Position numbers and translations under genes: made by a program
Source: Parasedimentitalea marina
GTDB taxonomy: Bacteria; Pseudomonadota; Alphaproteobacteria; Rhodobacterales; Rhodobacteraceae
Assembly (NCBI RefSeq): GCF_004006175.1
Contig: NZ_CP033223.1
Span: 46,567 to 110,566 of the forward strand
Length of the DNA: 64,000 bases
Reading direction: 5' to 3'
Shown: positions 1 to 8,337 of the stretch, in pieces
Position numbering within the stretch: the stretch's first letter is position 1
Layout of the letters: each line of letters begins with the position of its first letter
Notes under the pieces: model-generated
The model's database searches: none
The model's input: the letters and a program-made list of their open reading frames with translations, nothing else
What the model was told of the DNA's origin: nothing

Positions 1-954
1 CCGGGCAATATCGGTGCGTCGACCGTGGACGGTCAGCTGTTGATGTTGCCGCGTGCGCAGTTCGATGTATCCGTTCTCTACTATCTGAAATCCAACTACG
101 AAGATGCTGACAAAGCCGCAGCTTTCCAAGCAGAGTACGGCTATGAATTGGCCGTTCCTGATACCTGGGATCAGGTTAAGGATCAGGCCATTTTCTTTTC
201 CGATCCCCCTAATTTTTACGGCACCCAGTATGCTGGCAAAGACGAAGCCATCGTTGGTCGGTTTTATGAAATGGTTGTAGCCGAGGGCGGCAACTATCTG
301 GATGGTGACAAGAAACCAATCTTCAACTCGGACGCGGGTCAGCGCGCGTTGCAGTGGTTTGTTGACCTCTATGATGCCAAAGCGGTTCCAGCAGGGACAA
401 CCAGCTATGTCTGGGATGATCTGGGTCAGGGCTTTGCGTCGGGCACCGTTGCCCTGAACCTGGATTGGCCAGGATGGGCCGGGTTCTTCAATGATCCGGA
501 ATCCTCCAAGGCAGCAGGCAATGTCGGCGTTGCAGTTCAACCGATGGGATCGGTCACCCGGACAGGTTGGTCCGGCCATCATGGTTTCTCGGTCACCAAT
601 GACTGCGCCAATCAAGAGGCCGCTGTGTCTCTGGTCAACTTCCTGACCAGCGAAGACAGCCAGCTGGCTGAATCTGCTGGTGGCTCACTGCCGACACGCA
701 GCGCCGTTTGGGAGGCAAATGTTGCGGCCGCTCAGGCTGGTGATGATCCCTTCCGGGCTGAATCCCTTGCGGCCTTTGCCAAAGGTGCTGAATTTGCCTT
801 TGCCGTGCCTGCGATCCCGGAATGGGGCGAGACCACAAATATCGTCTTCCCCGAACTGCAAGCCGCGATCCTTGGCGACAAGACTGTACAAGAAGCATTG
901 GACGATGCCGCCGAAGCGGTGGACGAGTTGATGCGTGAATCTGGTTATTACTAA
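1..954 (+). CDS. Sugar ABC transporter substrate-binding protein, C-terminal part
   Basis: The reading frame is open from the first base, so the N terminus, including any signal peptide, lies outside the window and no start can be chosen. About 317 residues are visible, ending at a TAA. The composition and pattern (repeated G/W-rich segments, SEDSQLAES near the C-terminal hinge) fit family-1 extracellular solute-binding proteins of the maltose/UgpB type, which capture sugars in the periplasm. Two permeases and an ATPase follow directly, so this is the binding component of that importer. The L-fucose catabolic genes downstream suggest a fucose-containing ligand; that is inference from context, not from binding residues. 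Confidence 0.85.
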   Translation, partial: PGNIGASTVDGQLLMLPRAQFDVSVLYYLKSNYEDADKAAAFQAEYGYELAVPDTWDQVKDQAIFFSDPPNFYGTQYAGKDEAIVGRFYEMVVAEGGNYLDGDKKPIFNSDAGQRALQWFVDLYDAKAVPAGTTSYVWDDLGQGFASGTVALNLDWPGWAGFFNDPESSKAAGNVGVAVQPMGSVTRTGWSGHHGFSVTNDCANQEAAVSLVNFLTSEDSQLAESAGGSLPTRSAVWEANVAAAQAGDDPFRAESLAAFAKGAEFAFAVPAIPEWGETTNIVFPELQAAILGDKTVQEALDDAAEAVDELMRESGYY

Positions 955-1026
955 TACCACCACTCCGGTATGGGGGCGGGCCAGACCTGCCCCCAATGCC
1001 ACAATCAATTGTCTGACAGGTGCACT

Positions 1027-1920
1027 ATGACCCGCCGCCGCTTACCCGAGTGGTTTCTTCTGCTGTTGCCCGCAATCATCGTGATTGCCGCAGTTGTGCT
1101 GATCCCACTGATCTTTTCGCTCTACTCAAGCTTTACACCATACAAGCTGACGCGGCCCTCGACGCTGTGGAAATGGGTCGGAACCTATAACTACGAAAAA
1201 ATTCTGACCGACGCCAAATTCTGGGCTGCATTCGGGCGCACGGTTTTGTTTCTGACGATAGCGTTGAACCTGGAGATGCTGCTGGGTCTGGGCATTGCAG
1301 TGATGGTGAACAAGGTAACATGGGGCCAGCGTACGCTGCGTACGATCGTGATGTTCCCGATGATGTTTTCGCCTATTTTGGTCGGCTTTCAGTTCAAGTT
1401 CATCTTCAATGACAATATCGGTCTGGTGAACAACGCCCTGCAGTCCATGGGGTTCAACGCAGCACTGCCCTGGCTGGTGGACGGCAAACTGGCACTGTTC
1501 TCGATAGCCTTTGCTGAAATCTGGATGAGCACATCGGTGTTCGCGATCCTAATTCTGGCGGGCCTGTTCGCCATGCCACGCGACCCGCTAGAGGCCGCCA
1601 AGGTGGATGGATGCACCCCGTGGCAGTCCTTCCGGCACATCACCCTGCCGTTCCTGATGCCGTTCATCTTTATCGCCATGACAATCCGGTCGCTGGATGT
1701 GGCGCGGGCCTATGATATTGTGCAGATCATGACCGGCGGCGGCCCCGCCCGCCGAACCGAGCTGTTGTGGACATTGATGAGCCGCACAGGTTACGTCGAT
1801 GCCCGCATGGGGCTGGCCAACGCGATGGGCTATGTCTCGATCATTTTGTCGGTCGTATTCACTATCTACTTCTTCCGTAAACTCACCGCTGCGCGCGCCC
1901 AAATCGGCATGGGAGGATAG
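1027..1920 (+). CDS. Sugar ABC transporter permease (MalF/UgpA type)
   Basis: Inner-membrane subunit of the importer, 297 residues. The ATG at 1027 is preferred over an upstream in-frame start because it follows an AGGTG-like ribosome site and opens a normal MTRRR leader before the first membrane helix (about residues 9-30). Six hydrophobic segments are visible. The cytoplasmic EAA loop reads EAAKVDGCTPWQSFRHITLP, the contact site for the ATPase. It lies 72 bases after the binding-protein gene and 4 bases before the second permease, so the genes are probably co-transcribed. It belongs to the binding-protein-dependent transport family; the transported sugar cannot be read from it. Confidence 0.9.
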   Translation: MTRRRLPEWFLLLLPAIIVIAAVVLIPLIFSLYSSFTPYKLTRPSTLWKWVGTYNYEKILTDAKFWAAFGRTVLFLTIALNLEMLLGLGIAVMVNKVTWGQRTLRTIVMFPMMFSPILVGFQFKFIFNDNIGLVNNALQSMGFNAALPWLVDGKLALFSIAFAEIWMSTSVFAILILAGLFAMPRDPLEAAKVDGCTPWQSFRHITLPFLMPFIFIAMTIRSLDVARAYDIVQIMTGGGPARRTELLWTLMSRTGYVDARMGLANAMGYVSIILSVVFTIYFFRKLTAARAQIGMGG

Positions 1921-1924
1921 TCAC

Positions 1925-2788
1925 ATGGATCGCAACCAATCCTATCGCAATCACAAGCGCCTGATGAAAGCACTGCATTTTAGTGGCCTGTTCATTGTTA
2001 TGGCGATCATCTGCATTCCCGGGTTGTGGATTGTGCTGAACTCGTTCCGGCCCACGGTCGAGATCATGGCGAAACCACCCGTCTGGATCCCATCCTTCAC
2101 CCTGGATCACTATCGGTCGATGTTTGGCGGCGCGGGCGAAGGCGGCGTGCCGGTGTTCAGCTATTTCCGCAACTCACTGATTGTGTCCGTGGTCTCGACG
2201 GTGATTGCCATTCTGATCGGCATGTCCGGCGGCTATGCCTTTGCGCGCTACAGGTTCAAGGGCAAGACCGGTTACTTTGTCGGGCTGATGTTGTTTCGTG
2301 CGGTGCCCGGCGTGGCGCTGTCACTGCCGCTGTTCATCGTGTTTGCCCGCGTTGGTATCATCGACACTCACATAGGCCTGATCCTGGCCTATGTGGCAAT
2401 GAATGTACCCTTCACCGTCTGGCTGACCGATGGCTTCTTTCGCCAGATCCCCAAAGAACTGCACGAGGCGGCCGAGATCGACGGCTGCACCCGCTGGCAG
2501 GCCTTTTGGCAGGTCGAATTCCCGGTGGCCAAGTCCGGCGTTGCCTCGGCTGCCATTTTTGCCTTTTTGACATCGTGGAACGAGTTCGCACTGGCCTCGC
2601 AGTTGACCCGATCCGTTGGGTCCAAGACGATGCCGGTTGGCCTGCTGGATTTCACCGCTGAATTCACCATCAATTGGGGCGGCATGTGCGCGCTGGCGGT
2701 TCTGATGATCGTTCCAGCCCTGATCCTCACCTTCCTCGTTCAGAAACACTTGATTGCCGGCCTCACCTTCGGCGGCGTCAAAGGATAG
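1925..2788 (+). CDS. Sugar ABC transporter permease (MalG/UgpE type)
   Basis: Second membrane subunit, 287 residues. The start at 1925 follows GGGAGG at the end of the previous gene, whereas a longer in-frame extension would overlap that gene by over 120 bases. The EAA loop [20 protein letters not shown] is clear, and the C terminus ends in the GLTFGGVKG tail common in MalG-type permeases. It should pair with the preceding permease to form the heterodimeric channel. The ATPase gene begins 4 bases after the stop. Confidence 0.9.
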   Translation: MDRNQSYRNHKRLMKALHFSGLFIVMAIICIPGLWIVLNSFRPTVEIMAKPPVWIPSFTLDHYRSMFGGAGEGGVPVFSYFRNSLIVSVVSTVIAILIGMSGGYAFARYRFKGKTGYFVGLMLFRAVPGVALSLPLFIVFARVGIIDTHIGLILAYVAMNVPFTVWLTDGFFRQIPKELHEAAEIDGCTRWQAFWQVEFPVAKSGVASAAIFAFLTSWNEFALASQLTRSVGSKTMPVGLLDFTAEFTINWGGMCALAVLMIVPALILTFLVQKHLIAGLTFGGVKG

Positions 2789-2792
2789 CATC

Positions 2793-3887
2793 ATGACTGA
2801 AGTAACCCTTTCCAAAGTTGTCAAGAATTACGGCAAACATCGAGCTGTGCATGGCATTGACCTTGCCATTCAAGATGGTGAGTTTGTTGTCCTGGTTGGC
2901 CCCTCTGGCTGCGGCAAATCCACAACCCTGCGAATGATTGCCGGGCTCGAAGATATCACCAGCGGTGAGATCGCCATTGGTGGGCGGGTGGTGAATGACC
3001 TCCCACCGCGCGACCGCAATATCTCGATGGTGTTCCAGAACTATGCCTTATACCCGCATATGACGGTGCGTGAGAACCTTGGGTTTTCATTGAAGATCGC
3101 CAAAAAGGACGAGACTGCGATTGTGAAGGCCGTGGACGAGGCGGCGGCTATTTTGGGCCTGGAGGCGCTGATGGACCGCAAGCCTGCCGAACTGTCGGGT
3201 GGTCAACGCCAACGGGTCGCCATGGGCCGCGCCATTGTGCGGCATCCGGATGTATTTTTATTTGATGAACCCCTGTCAAATCTGGATGCCAAGCTGCGCA
3301 CTCAGATGCGGGTTGAGATCAAGAAATTACATCAGAAAGTTGGGAACACGATCATCTACGTGACCCACGATCAGGTCGAGGCAATGACGCTGGCGGATCG
3401 GATTGTGCTGATGAAGGACGGCCATATTGTGCAGGTCGGCACACCGCTAGAGCTGTTTAATGCTCCGAACAACACCTTTGTTGCGACCTTTATCGGATCT
3501 CCGCCAATGAACCTCATTGACGGCGTTGTGTCAGGCACCAGCACCATTCAGCTTGCCGGAGGGATAAATGTGCCAGTCCCTGCCAGTGCACGGGGGCAAG
3601 TCCACAATGGGCAGAATGTCCAGTTTGGATTTAGAGCCGATAATCTGATGCCCCTGGGCCATGCGGTTGAGGAAGAGGGTGAGCGCACGGAAATGGACCT
3701 CACCGTTACGCTGACCGAACCGCTGGGCACAGAGACAGTCCTGTTCACAAACATCGCCGGGACTGAAGTGCAGGGTAAAATGCTAAACCCTAGGCCCGTG
3801 CGTCCGGGTGAAGTCCTGAAATTCCGCCTGATGCTGGACAAATGTCACGTGTTTGATGCCACCAGCTCTAACGCGGTGCGGGGTTAG
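2793..3887 (+). CDS. Sugar ABC transporter ATPase (UgpC/MalK type)
   Basis: ATP-hydrolysing subunit of the importer, 364 residues. Walker A is GPSGCGKST (about residues 36-44), the signature is LSGGQRQRV, Walker B is [15 protein letters not shown], and the H-loop is [17 protein letters not shown]-terminal TOBE/MalK-like regulatory domain follows (about 240-364), containing FRADNL and [12 protein letters not shown]. Start at 2793, 4 bases after the permease stop. MalK-type ATPases often serve several sugar importers; a second one (16609-17667) is in this window. Confidence 0.92.
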   Translation: MTEVTLSKVVKNYGKHRAVHGIDLAIQDGEFVVLVGPSGCGKSTTLRMIAGLEDITSGEIAIGGRVVNDLPPRDRNISMVFQNYALYPHMTVRENLGFSLKIAKKDETAIVKAVDEAAAILGLEALMDRKPAELSGGQRQRVAMGRAIVRHPDVFLFDEPLSNLDAKLRTQMRVEIKKLHQKVGNTIIYVTHDQVEAMTLADRIVLMKDGHIVQVGTPLELFNAPNNTFVATFIGSPPMNLIDGVVSGTSTIQLAGGINVPVPASARGQVHNGQNVQFGFRADNLMPLGHAVEEEGERTEMDLTVTLTEPLGTETVLFTNIAGTEVQGKMLNPRPVRPGEVLKFRLMLDKCHVFDATSSNAVRG

Positions 3888-3890
3888 ACC

Positions 3891-5003
3891 ATGGCACGGA
3901 TCACTCGCATAGAACTTCAAATGATTGACCTCGTTCCCAAGGTGAAACGGGTCGACGCCATTCAATCCTTTGTCTCGCAAGAGACACCGATGGTGACTGT
4001 CTATGACAGCGATGGGGCCTGTGGGACCGGCTATTCCTACACTATCGGCACGGGCGGTCCGTCTGTTATGGCGCTGTTGGAGCACACTCTGGGACCGGCC
4101 CTGATTGGCAAAGACGCGGACCGGATCGAGGGGATCTGGCGCGAACTGTTGTTCCTGACCCACGCCACGTCAGTTGGGGCGATCACCTCGCTGGCGCTCG
4201 CGGCCATCGATACCGCGCTCTGGGATCTGAAGTGCAAGACAGCGGGCCTGCCGCTTTGGAAAGCCGCAGGCGGCACCCGCGACAGCATTCTGCTGTATAG
4301 CACCGAGGGGGGCTGGCTTCACCTGGAGCCGCAGGCACTGGTTGATGACGCTCTGGCAATGCAAGCCAAAGGGTTCAAAGGCTCAAAGATCAAGATTGGC
4401 AGTGACCACATCAGCCAGGATGACGCGCGGCTGTCCGCAGTCCGGACTGCAGTTGGCGATAGTTATGAAATCATGACCGACGGCAATCAGGGGTTCACTG
4501 TGTCCGAGGCCATCCGGCGCGCCCGCGTCCTTGAAGAGTATTCCATCGGCTGGTTCGAGGAACCTCTGCCTGCGGATGACGTGGCCGGGCATATTGAACT
4601 GGCCCGACGCACCTCGGTGCCGATTGCGGTTGGCGAAAGCATGTATTCGATCAGCCAGTTCAAAGACTATTTGCAAATGGGCGCAGCCAGTATTGTGCAG
4701 GTCGATGTGGCCCGCATTGGCGGCATTACACCCTGGTTGAAAGTGGCCCATATGGCCGAGGCGTTTAACGTTATGGTCTGTCCTCACTTTCTGATGGAGC
4801 TGCACCTGTCACTGGTCTGTGCAGTGCCCAATGCCAAGTGGCTGGAATACATTCCGCAATTGGACAGCGTCACGACGGAACCGATGCTGGTCGAGGGTGG
4901 CTTTGCCATCCCATCACAGGCGCCGGGGTTGGGTATCGAATGGGATTGGCAAGCGATCACCTCCATGTCCCTGATCTCAAAAACAATCACCGGAGGAGCC
5001 TGA
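3891..5003 (+). CDS. Enolase-superfamily dehydratase/racemase (mandelate racemase subgroup)
   Basis: A 370-residue enzyme of the mandelate racemase/muconate-lactonizing family, acting in the cytoplasm on an acid sugar through an Mg-stabilised enolate. Visible catalytic set: K166-x-K168 (SKIKIG), metal ligands D197 (MTDGNQG), E223 or E224 (WFEEP) and E249 (AVGES), then the acid/base pair D272 (VDVARIGG) and H299 (CPHFLME). This is the complete machinery of the MR subgroup. It sits in the fucose operon but differs from the clear L-fuconate dehydratase at 6948-8237, so it may act on a second sugar acid or epimer. The exact substrate is not deducible. Confidence 0.82.
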   Translation: MARITRIELQMIDLVPKVKRVDAIQSFVSQETPMVTVYDSDGACGTGYSYTIGTGGPSVMALLEHTLGPALIGKDADRIEGIWRELLFLTHATSVGAITSLALAAIDTALWDLKCKTAGLPLWKAAGGTRDSILLYSTEGGWLHLEPQALVDDALAMQAKGFKGSKIKIGSDHISQDDARLSAVRTAVGDSYEIMTDGNQGFTVSEAIRRARVLEEYSIGWFEEPLPADDVAGHIELARRTSVPIAVGESMYSISQFKDYLQMGAASIVQVDVARIGGITPWLKVAHMAEAFNVMVCPHFLMELHLSLVCAVPNAKWLEYIPQLDSVTTEPMLVEGGFAIPSQAPGLGIEWDWQAITSMSLISKTITGGA

Positions 5004-5332
5004 TGCAACGCATGGGAATGGTAATCGGGATCAAGCCCGACAGGATAGCCGACTACAAACGGCTGCACGCCGCCGTGTGGCCGGATGTGTTGGCCCAGAT
5101 CGCAGGAAGCAACATCCGCAACTACAGCATTTTCCTGCGCGAGCCGGAAAACCTGCTGTTTGGCTATTGGGAATATCACGGCACAGATTTGAACGCTGAT
5201 CTGGCGAAAATGGCCGAAGATCCAAAAACCCAAGAATGGTGGACACATACCGACCCCTGCCAGTCGCCTCTGGCCAGCCGCGCAAGTGGTGAGCAATGGG
5301 CGATGATGGAACATGTTTTTTACACGGAATAA
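5003..5332 (+). CDS. L-rhamnose/L-fucose mutarotase (RhaM-like)
   Basis: A 109-residue protein of the former DUF718 family, which interconverts alpha and beta anomers of L-rhamnose or L-fucose before oxidation or isomerisation. The pattern RIADYKRLHAAVWPDV places the family's catalytic His at residue 22; NYSIFL and GYWEYHG follow, and length matches the family (about 105-115). The ATG overlaps the preceding TGA (TGATG) behind a GGAGGAG ribosome site, showing translational coupling. An L-fucose role is inferred from the neighbouring fuconate dehydratase; family sequence alone would also allow rhamnose. Confidence 0.86.
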   Translation: MQRMGMVIGIKPDRIADYKRLHAAVWPDVLAQIAGSNIRNYSIFLREPENLLFGYWEYHGTDLNADLAKMAEDPKTQEWWTHTDPCQSPLASRASGEQWAMMEHVFYTE

Positions 5333-5336
5333 CACT

Positions 5337-6086
5337 ATGACTCAGAACACAGGCCGGTTGGCCGGAAAAACAACATTCATCACCGCTGCAGGGCAGGGTA
5401 TTGGACGTTCAACAGCGGAACTCTACGCCGCGCAGGGAGCAACGGTTTTTGCCAGTGACATCAACGAGGCTTCTCTGGCTGAGCTTGACGGCATTGAGGG
5501 CATAACTGCGGTTAAGCTGGACGTTACTGATGCGGCGGCCGTTGCAGACTGTGCCAACAAGATTGGCCCGCTGGACGTCCTGTTTAACTGCGCTGGCTTT
5601 GTCGCCAACGGCTCGATCCTCGACACCGATGACAAAGACTGGGATTTCAGTTTTGATCTGAACGTCACTGCCATGTACCGCATGATCAAGCTGACCCTGC
5701 CTGCGATGTTGGAAAACGGTGGTGGCTCGATCATCAATATGTCCTCGGTGGCCTCGTCCATTAAGGGCGTGCCAAACCGATTTGCTTATTGCGCATCCAA
5801 GGCGGCCGTCATCGGCATGACCAAATCCATAGCCGCAGATTACGTAACGCAGGGCATACGCTGCAATGCGATCTGCCCCGGCACTGTGGACAGCCCGTCC
5901 ATGCACGGCCGCCTGCGTGCGACCGGCAACTACGAACAGGCACTGGCCGCCTTTATCAGCCGCCAACCGATGGGCCGTATTGGTACAGCCGCGGAAATCG
6001 CCGCCCTGGCACTTTACCTCGCCAGCGATGACAGCGCCTTTACCACCGGACAAACGCACGCCATCGACGGCGGTTGGTCCGTCTGA
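5337..6086 (+). CDS. SDR dehydrogenase, probable 2-keto-3-deoxy-L-fuconate 4-dehydrogenase
   Basis: A 249-residue short-chain dehydrogenase. It shows the NAD-binding glycine motif (TAAGQGIG, residues 17-23 region), NCAG at 84-87, catalytic Ser in NMSSVASS (134-141), and YCASK with Y151 and K155. It resembles the human BDH2/DHRS6 and bacterial keto-deoxy-fuconate dehydrogenase group (KDWDF, GIRCNAICPGTVD, IDGGWS). The enzyme would oxidise 2-keto-3-deoxy-L-fuconate to the 2,4-diketo acid used by the next gene product. An L-fucose 1-dehydrogenase role is an alternative. The start at 5337 is preferred to an upstream in-frame codon inside the mutarotase gene. Confidence 0.82.
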   Translation: MTQNTGRLAGKTTFITAAGQGIGRSTAELYAAQGATVFASDINEASLAELDGIEGITAVKLDVTDAAAVADCANKIGPLDVLFNCAGFVANGSILDTDDKDWDFSFDLNVTAMYRMIKLTLPAMLENGGGSIINMSSVASSIKGVPNRFAYCASKAAVIGMTKSIAADYVTQGIRCNAICPGTVDSPSMHGRLRATGNYEQALAAFISRQPMGRIGTAAEIAALALYLASDDSAFTTGQTHAIDGGWSV

Positions 6087-6105
6087 CTTCCAAGGAGATA
6101 ACACC

Positions 6106-6951
6106 ATGAAACTATTGCGCTTTGGCCCCGTAGGAGCCGAGAAGCCAGGTCTTCTGGATGCAACTGGAAATATCCGTGATCTGTCTGCCATTATCCCAGA
6201 CCTCGCCGATACTGCGCTAAGCGATGCCGCGCTTCAGAAAATCCGTGAGATTGATGTATCAACCCTGCCGCTGGTTGAGGGTAACCCCCGCCTGGGTGCC
6301 TGTGTCGGGCAAGTGGGTAAGTTTATTTGCATCGGCCTGAACTATGCGGACCACGCTGCCGAAAGCGGTATGGCACTCCCAGACGAGCCAGTGATCTTCT
6401 TCAAGGCAACCTCGGCCATATGCGGCCCGAATGACGCCGTCGAAATTCCGCGCACCTCGGTTAAGACCGACTGGGAAGTTGAGCTGGGTGTGGTGATTGG
6501 CAAGCCAACTAAATACGTCTCGGTTGAAGACGCCCTAGACTGCGTTGCTGGCTATTGCATAGTGAATGACCTGTCCGAGCGCGACTTTCAGCTGCACCGT
6601 TCAGGTCAATGGGTCAAAGGCAAATCCTGCGACACATTTGGCCCCATCGGCCCCTGGCTTGTGACCCGAGACGAGATTGCAAATCCGCAGGCTCTGGATA
6701 TGTACTTGGAGGTGAACGGCCACCGGTATCAGGACGGTTCGACCAAAACGATGCATTTTGATGTTGCCACAGTAATTTCTCATCTGTCGCAATTCATGAG
6801 CTTACAGCCGGGTGATGTGATTTCAACCGGAACGCCTCCGGGTGTGGGCATGGGGCAAAAACCGGAAACCTATCTTAAGCCAGGCGATAAGATCGAACTG
6901 GGAATTTCCGGGCTTGGCGTGCAACAACAGACTGTGGTGGCAAGCGCATGA
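6106..6951 (+). CDS. FAH-family hydrolase, probable 2,4-diketo-3-deoxy-L-fuconate hydrolase
   Basis: A 281-residue fumarylacetoacetate-hydrolase-fold enzyme. Family signatures are CIGLNYADHAAESG, the metal-binding EVELGVVIG, VNDLSERDFQ, KSCDTFGPIGPW and the C-terminal STGTPPGVGMG. In the non-phosphorylating fucose pathway this family splits 2,4-diketo-3-deoxy-L-fuconate to pyruvate and L-lactate. The ATG at 6106 has a strong AAGGAG site at about 6091-6096; longer in-frame starts fall inside the SDR gene. The stop overlaps the next ATG by four bases. Acylpyruvate hydrolase relatives look similar, so the substrate rests on context. Confidence 0.85.
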   Translation: MKLLRFGPVGAEKPGLLDATGNIRDLSAIIPDLADTALSDAALQKIREIDVSTLPLVEGNPRLGACVGQVGKFICIGLNYADHAAESGMALPDEPVIFFKATSAICGPNDAVEIPRTSVKTDWEVELGVVIGKPTKYVSVEDALDCVAGYCIVNDLSERDFQLHRSGQWVKGKSCDTFGPIGPWLVTRDEIANPQALDMYLEVNGHRYQDGSTKTMHFDVATVISHLSQFMSLQPGDVISTGTPPGVGMGQKPETYLKPGDKIELGISGLGVQQQTVVASA

Positions 6952-8237
6952 CACGGATAACCGGCCTCTCTACTCATGATCTGCGGTTTCCCACCTCTCT
7001 TTCTCTGGACGGGTCGGACGCCATGAACCCCGATCCGGATTATTCAGCCGCCTATGTCGTGCTTGAAACGGACGGCGACCACCAGGGCCATGGGCTGACA
7101 TTCACGATCGGTCGTGGCACAGAAATCTGTGTCGCGGCGATAAAGGCGATGCGCCACCTTCTGATCGGGCTCGATCTGGATTGGGTGCGCAATGACATGG
7201 GGCGGTTCTGGCGTCACATTACTGGCGACAGTCAACTGCGATGGATCGGTCCGGACAAGGGCGCCATTCATCTGGCCACTGGTGCGGTGGTCAACGCGAT
7301 GTGGGACCTGCTGGCCAAAGAGGCCGGTAAACCGGTCTGGATGTTGATTGGGGACATGTCGCCCGAAGAGATCGTCAAGCTGATCGACTTTCGCTACATG
7401 ACTGACGTGCTGACCAAGGATGAGGCACTGGAGATCCTACGGGCTGCTGAACCGGGAAAGGCGGACCGGATCGCCAAGCTAAAGGCTGAAGGGTATCCCT
7501 GCTATACAACCTCGGCGGGGTGGCTGGGGTATTCTGATGACAAGCTGCGCCACCTGTGCCGTGAAGCGAAAACAGCGGGCTTCACCCATATCAAGTTCAA
7601 AGTGGGCCGCGATCTTGACGATGACATTCGCCGTCTGACAATCGCCCGCGAAGAATTGGGCGAAGACATTAATATCATGATCGACGCCAATCAGGTGTGG
7701 GAGGTCGATCAGGCCATCGACTGGGTCAAAGCACTGTCCTTTGCGCGCCCATTGTTTATCGAGGAGCCAACCAGCCCGGATGATGTCATGGGACATCGCA
7801 AAATTCGCGAGGCCATTGCACCCGTCAAGGTGGCCACGGGTGAAATGTGTCAAAACCGTATTCTTTTCAAACAGTTCATCGCCAATCAGGCCATCGACTT
7901 TGTTCAAATTGATAGTTGCCGTCTTGGCGGGTTAAACGAAGTTCTGGCAGTTCAGCTGATGGCGGCCAAGTTCGGTTTGCCAGTCTGGCCACATGCTGGC
8001 GGCGTTGGCCTGTGTGAATATGTACAGCATCTGTCAATGATCGACTATGTGGCCATTACAGGTCAAAAGGACAACAACAGGATCGAGTACGTCGATCATC
8101 TGCACGAGCACTTTATTGATCCCTGTGTGGTCACAGATGGCGCCTATGCTGCGCCAACGGTGCCAGGGTTTTCCATTCAGATGAAACCCGAAACGCTTGT
8201 CGATTTCAAATTTGATGCTGCAATTGCCGCTCAGTGA
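6948..8237 (+). CDS. fucD: L-fuconate dehydratase
   Basis: A 429-residue enolase-superfamily enzyme that dehydrates L-fuconate to 2-keto-3-deoxy-L-fuconate. It closely follows the FucD/ENOSF1 pattern: QLRWIGPDKGAIHLATGAVV, IDFRYMTDVLT, YTTSAGWLGYSDD, IEEPTSPDDVMGH, IDSCRLGGLNE, PHAGGVGLCEYVQH and EYVDHLHEHF. Catalytic residues are K216-x-K218, D246, E272, E299, D322 and H349. Length matches the family (about 430-445). It is the last gene of the operon and overlaps the FAH gene (ATGA). This is the gene that best identifies the cluster as L-fucose catabolism. Confidence 0.93.
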   Translation: MTRITGLSTHDLRFPTSLSLDGSDAMNPDPDYSAAYVVLETDGDHQGHGLTFTIGRGTEICVAAIKAMRHLLIGLDLDWVRNDMGRFWRHITGDSQLRWIGPDKGAIHLATGAVVNAMWDLLAKEAGKPVWMLIGDMSPEEIVKLIDFRYMTDVLTKDEALEILRAAEPGKADRIAKLKAEGYPCYTTSAGWLGYSDDKLRHLCREAKTAGFTHIKFKVGRDLDDDIRRLTIAREELGEDINIMIDANQVWEVDQAIDWVKALSFARPLFIEEPTSPDDVMGHRKIREAIAPVKVATGEMCQNRILFKQFIANQAIDFVQIDSCRLGGLNEVLAVQLMAAKFGLPVWPHAGGVGLCEYVQHLSMIDYVAITGQKDNNRIEYVDHLHEHFIDPCVVTDGAYAAPTVPGFSIQMKPETLVDFKFDAAIAAQ

Positions 8238-8337
8238 GAGACACCCGATTTGCGCACACCACATGACACTTACCCCACCCAAAGGTCGCAGTTCACCCCT
8301 CGCTCTCAACACACTCAATCCAGATGCAAATCCACGG

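Noticed and set aside
5003..6951. L-rhamnose catabolism as the role of the first operon
   Set aside because: Mutarotase, SDR and FAH families would allow it, but the L-fuconate dehydratase pattern at 6948-8237 points to fucose.
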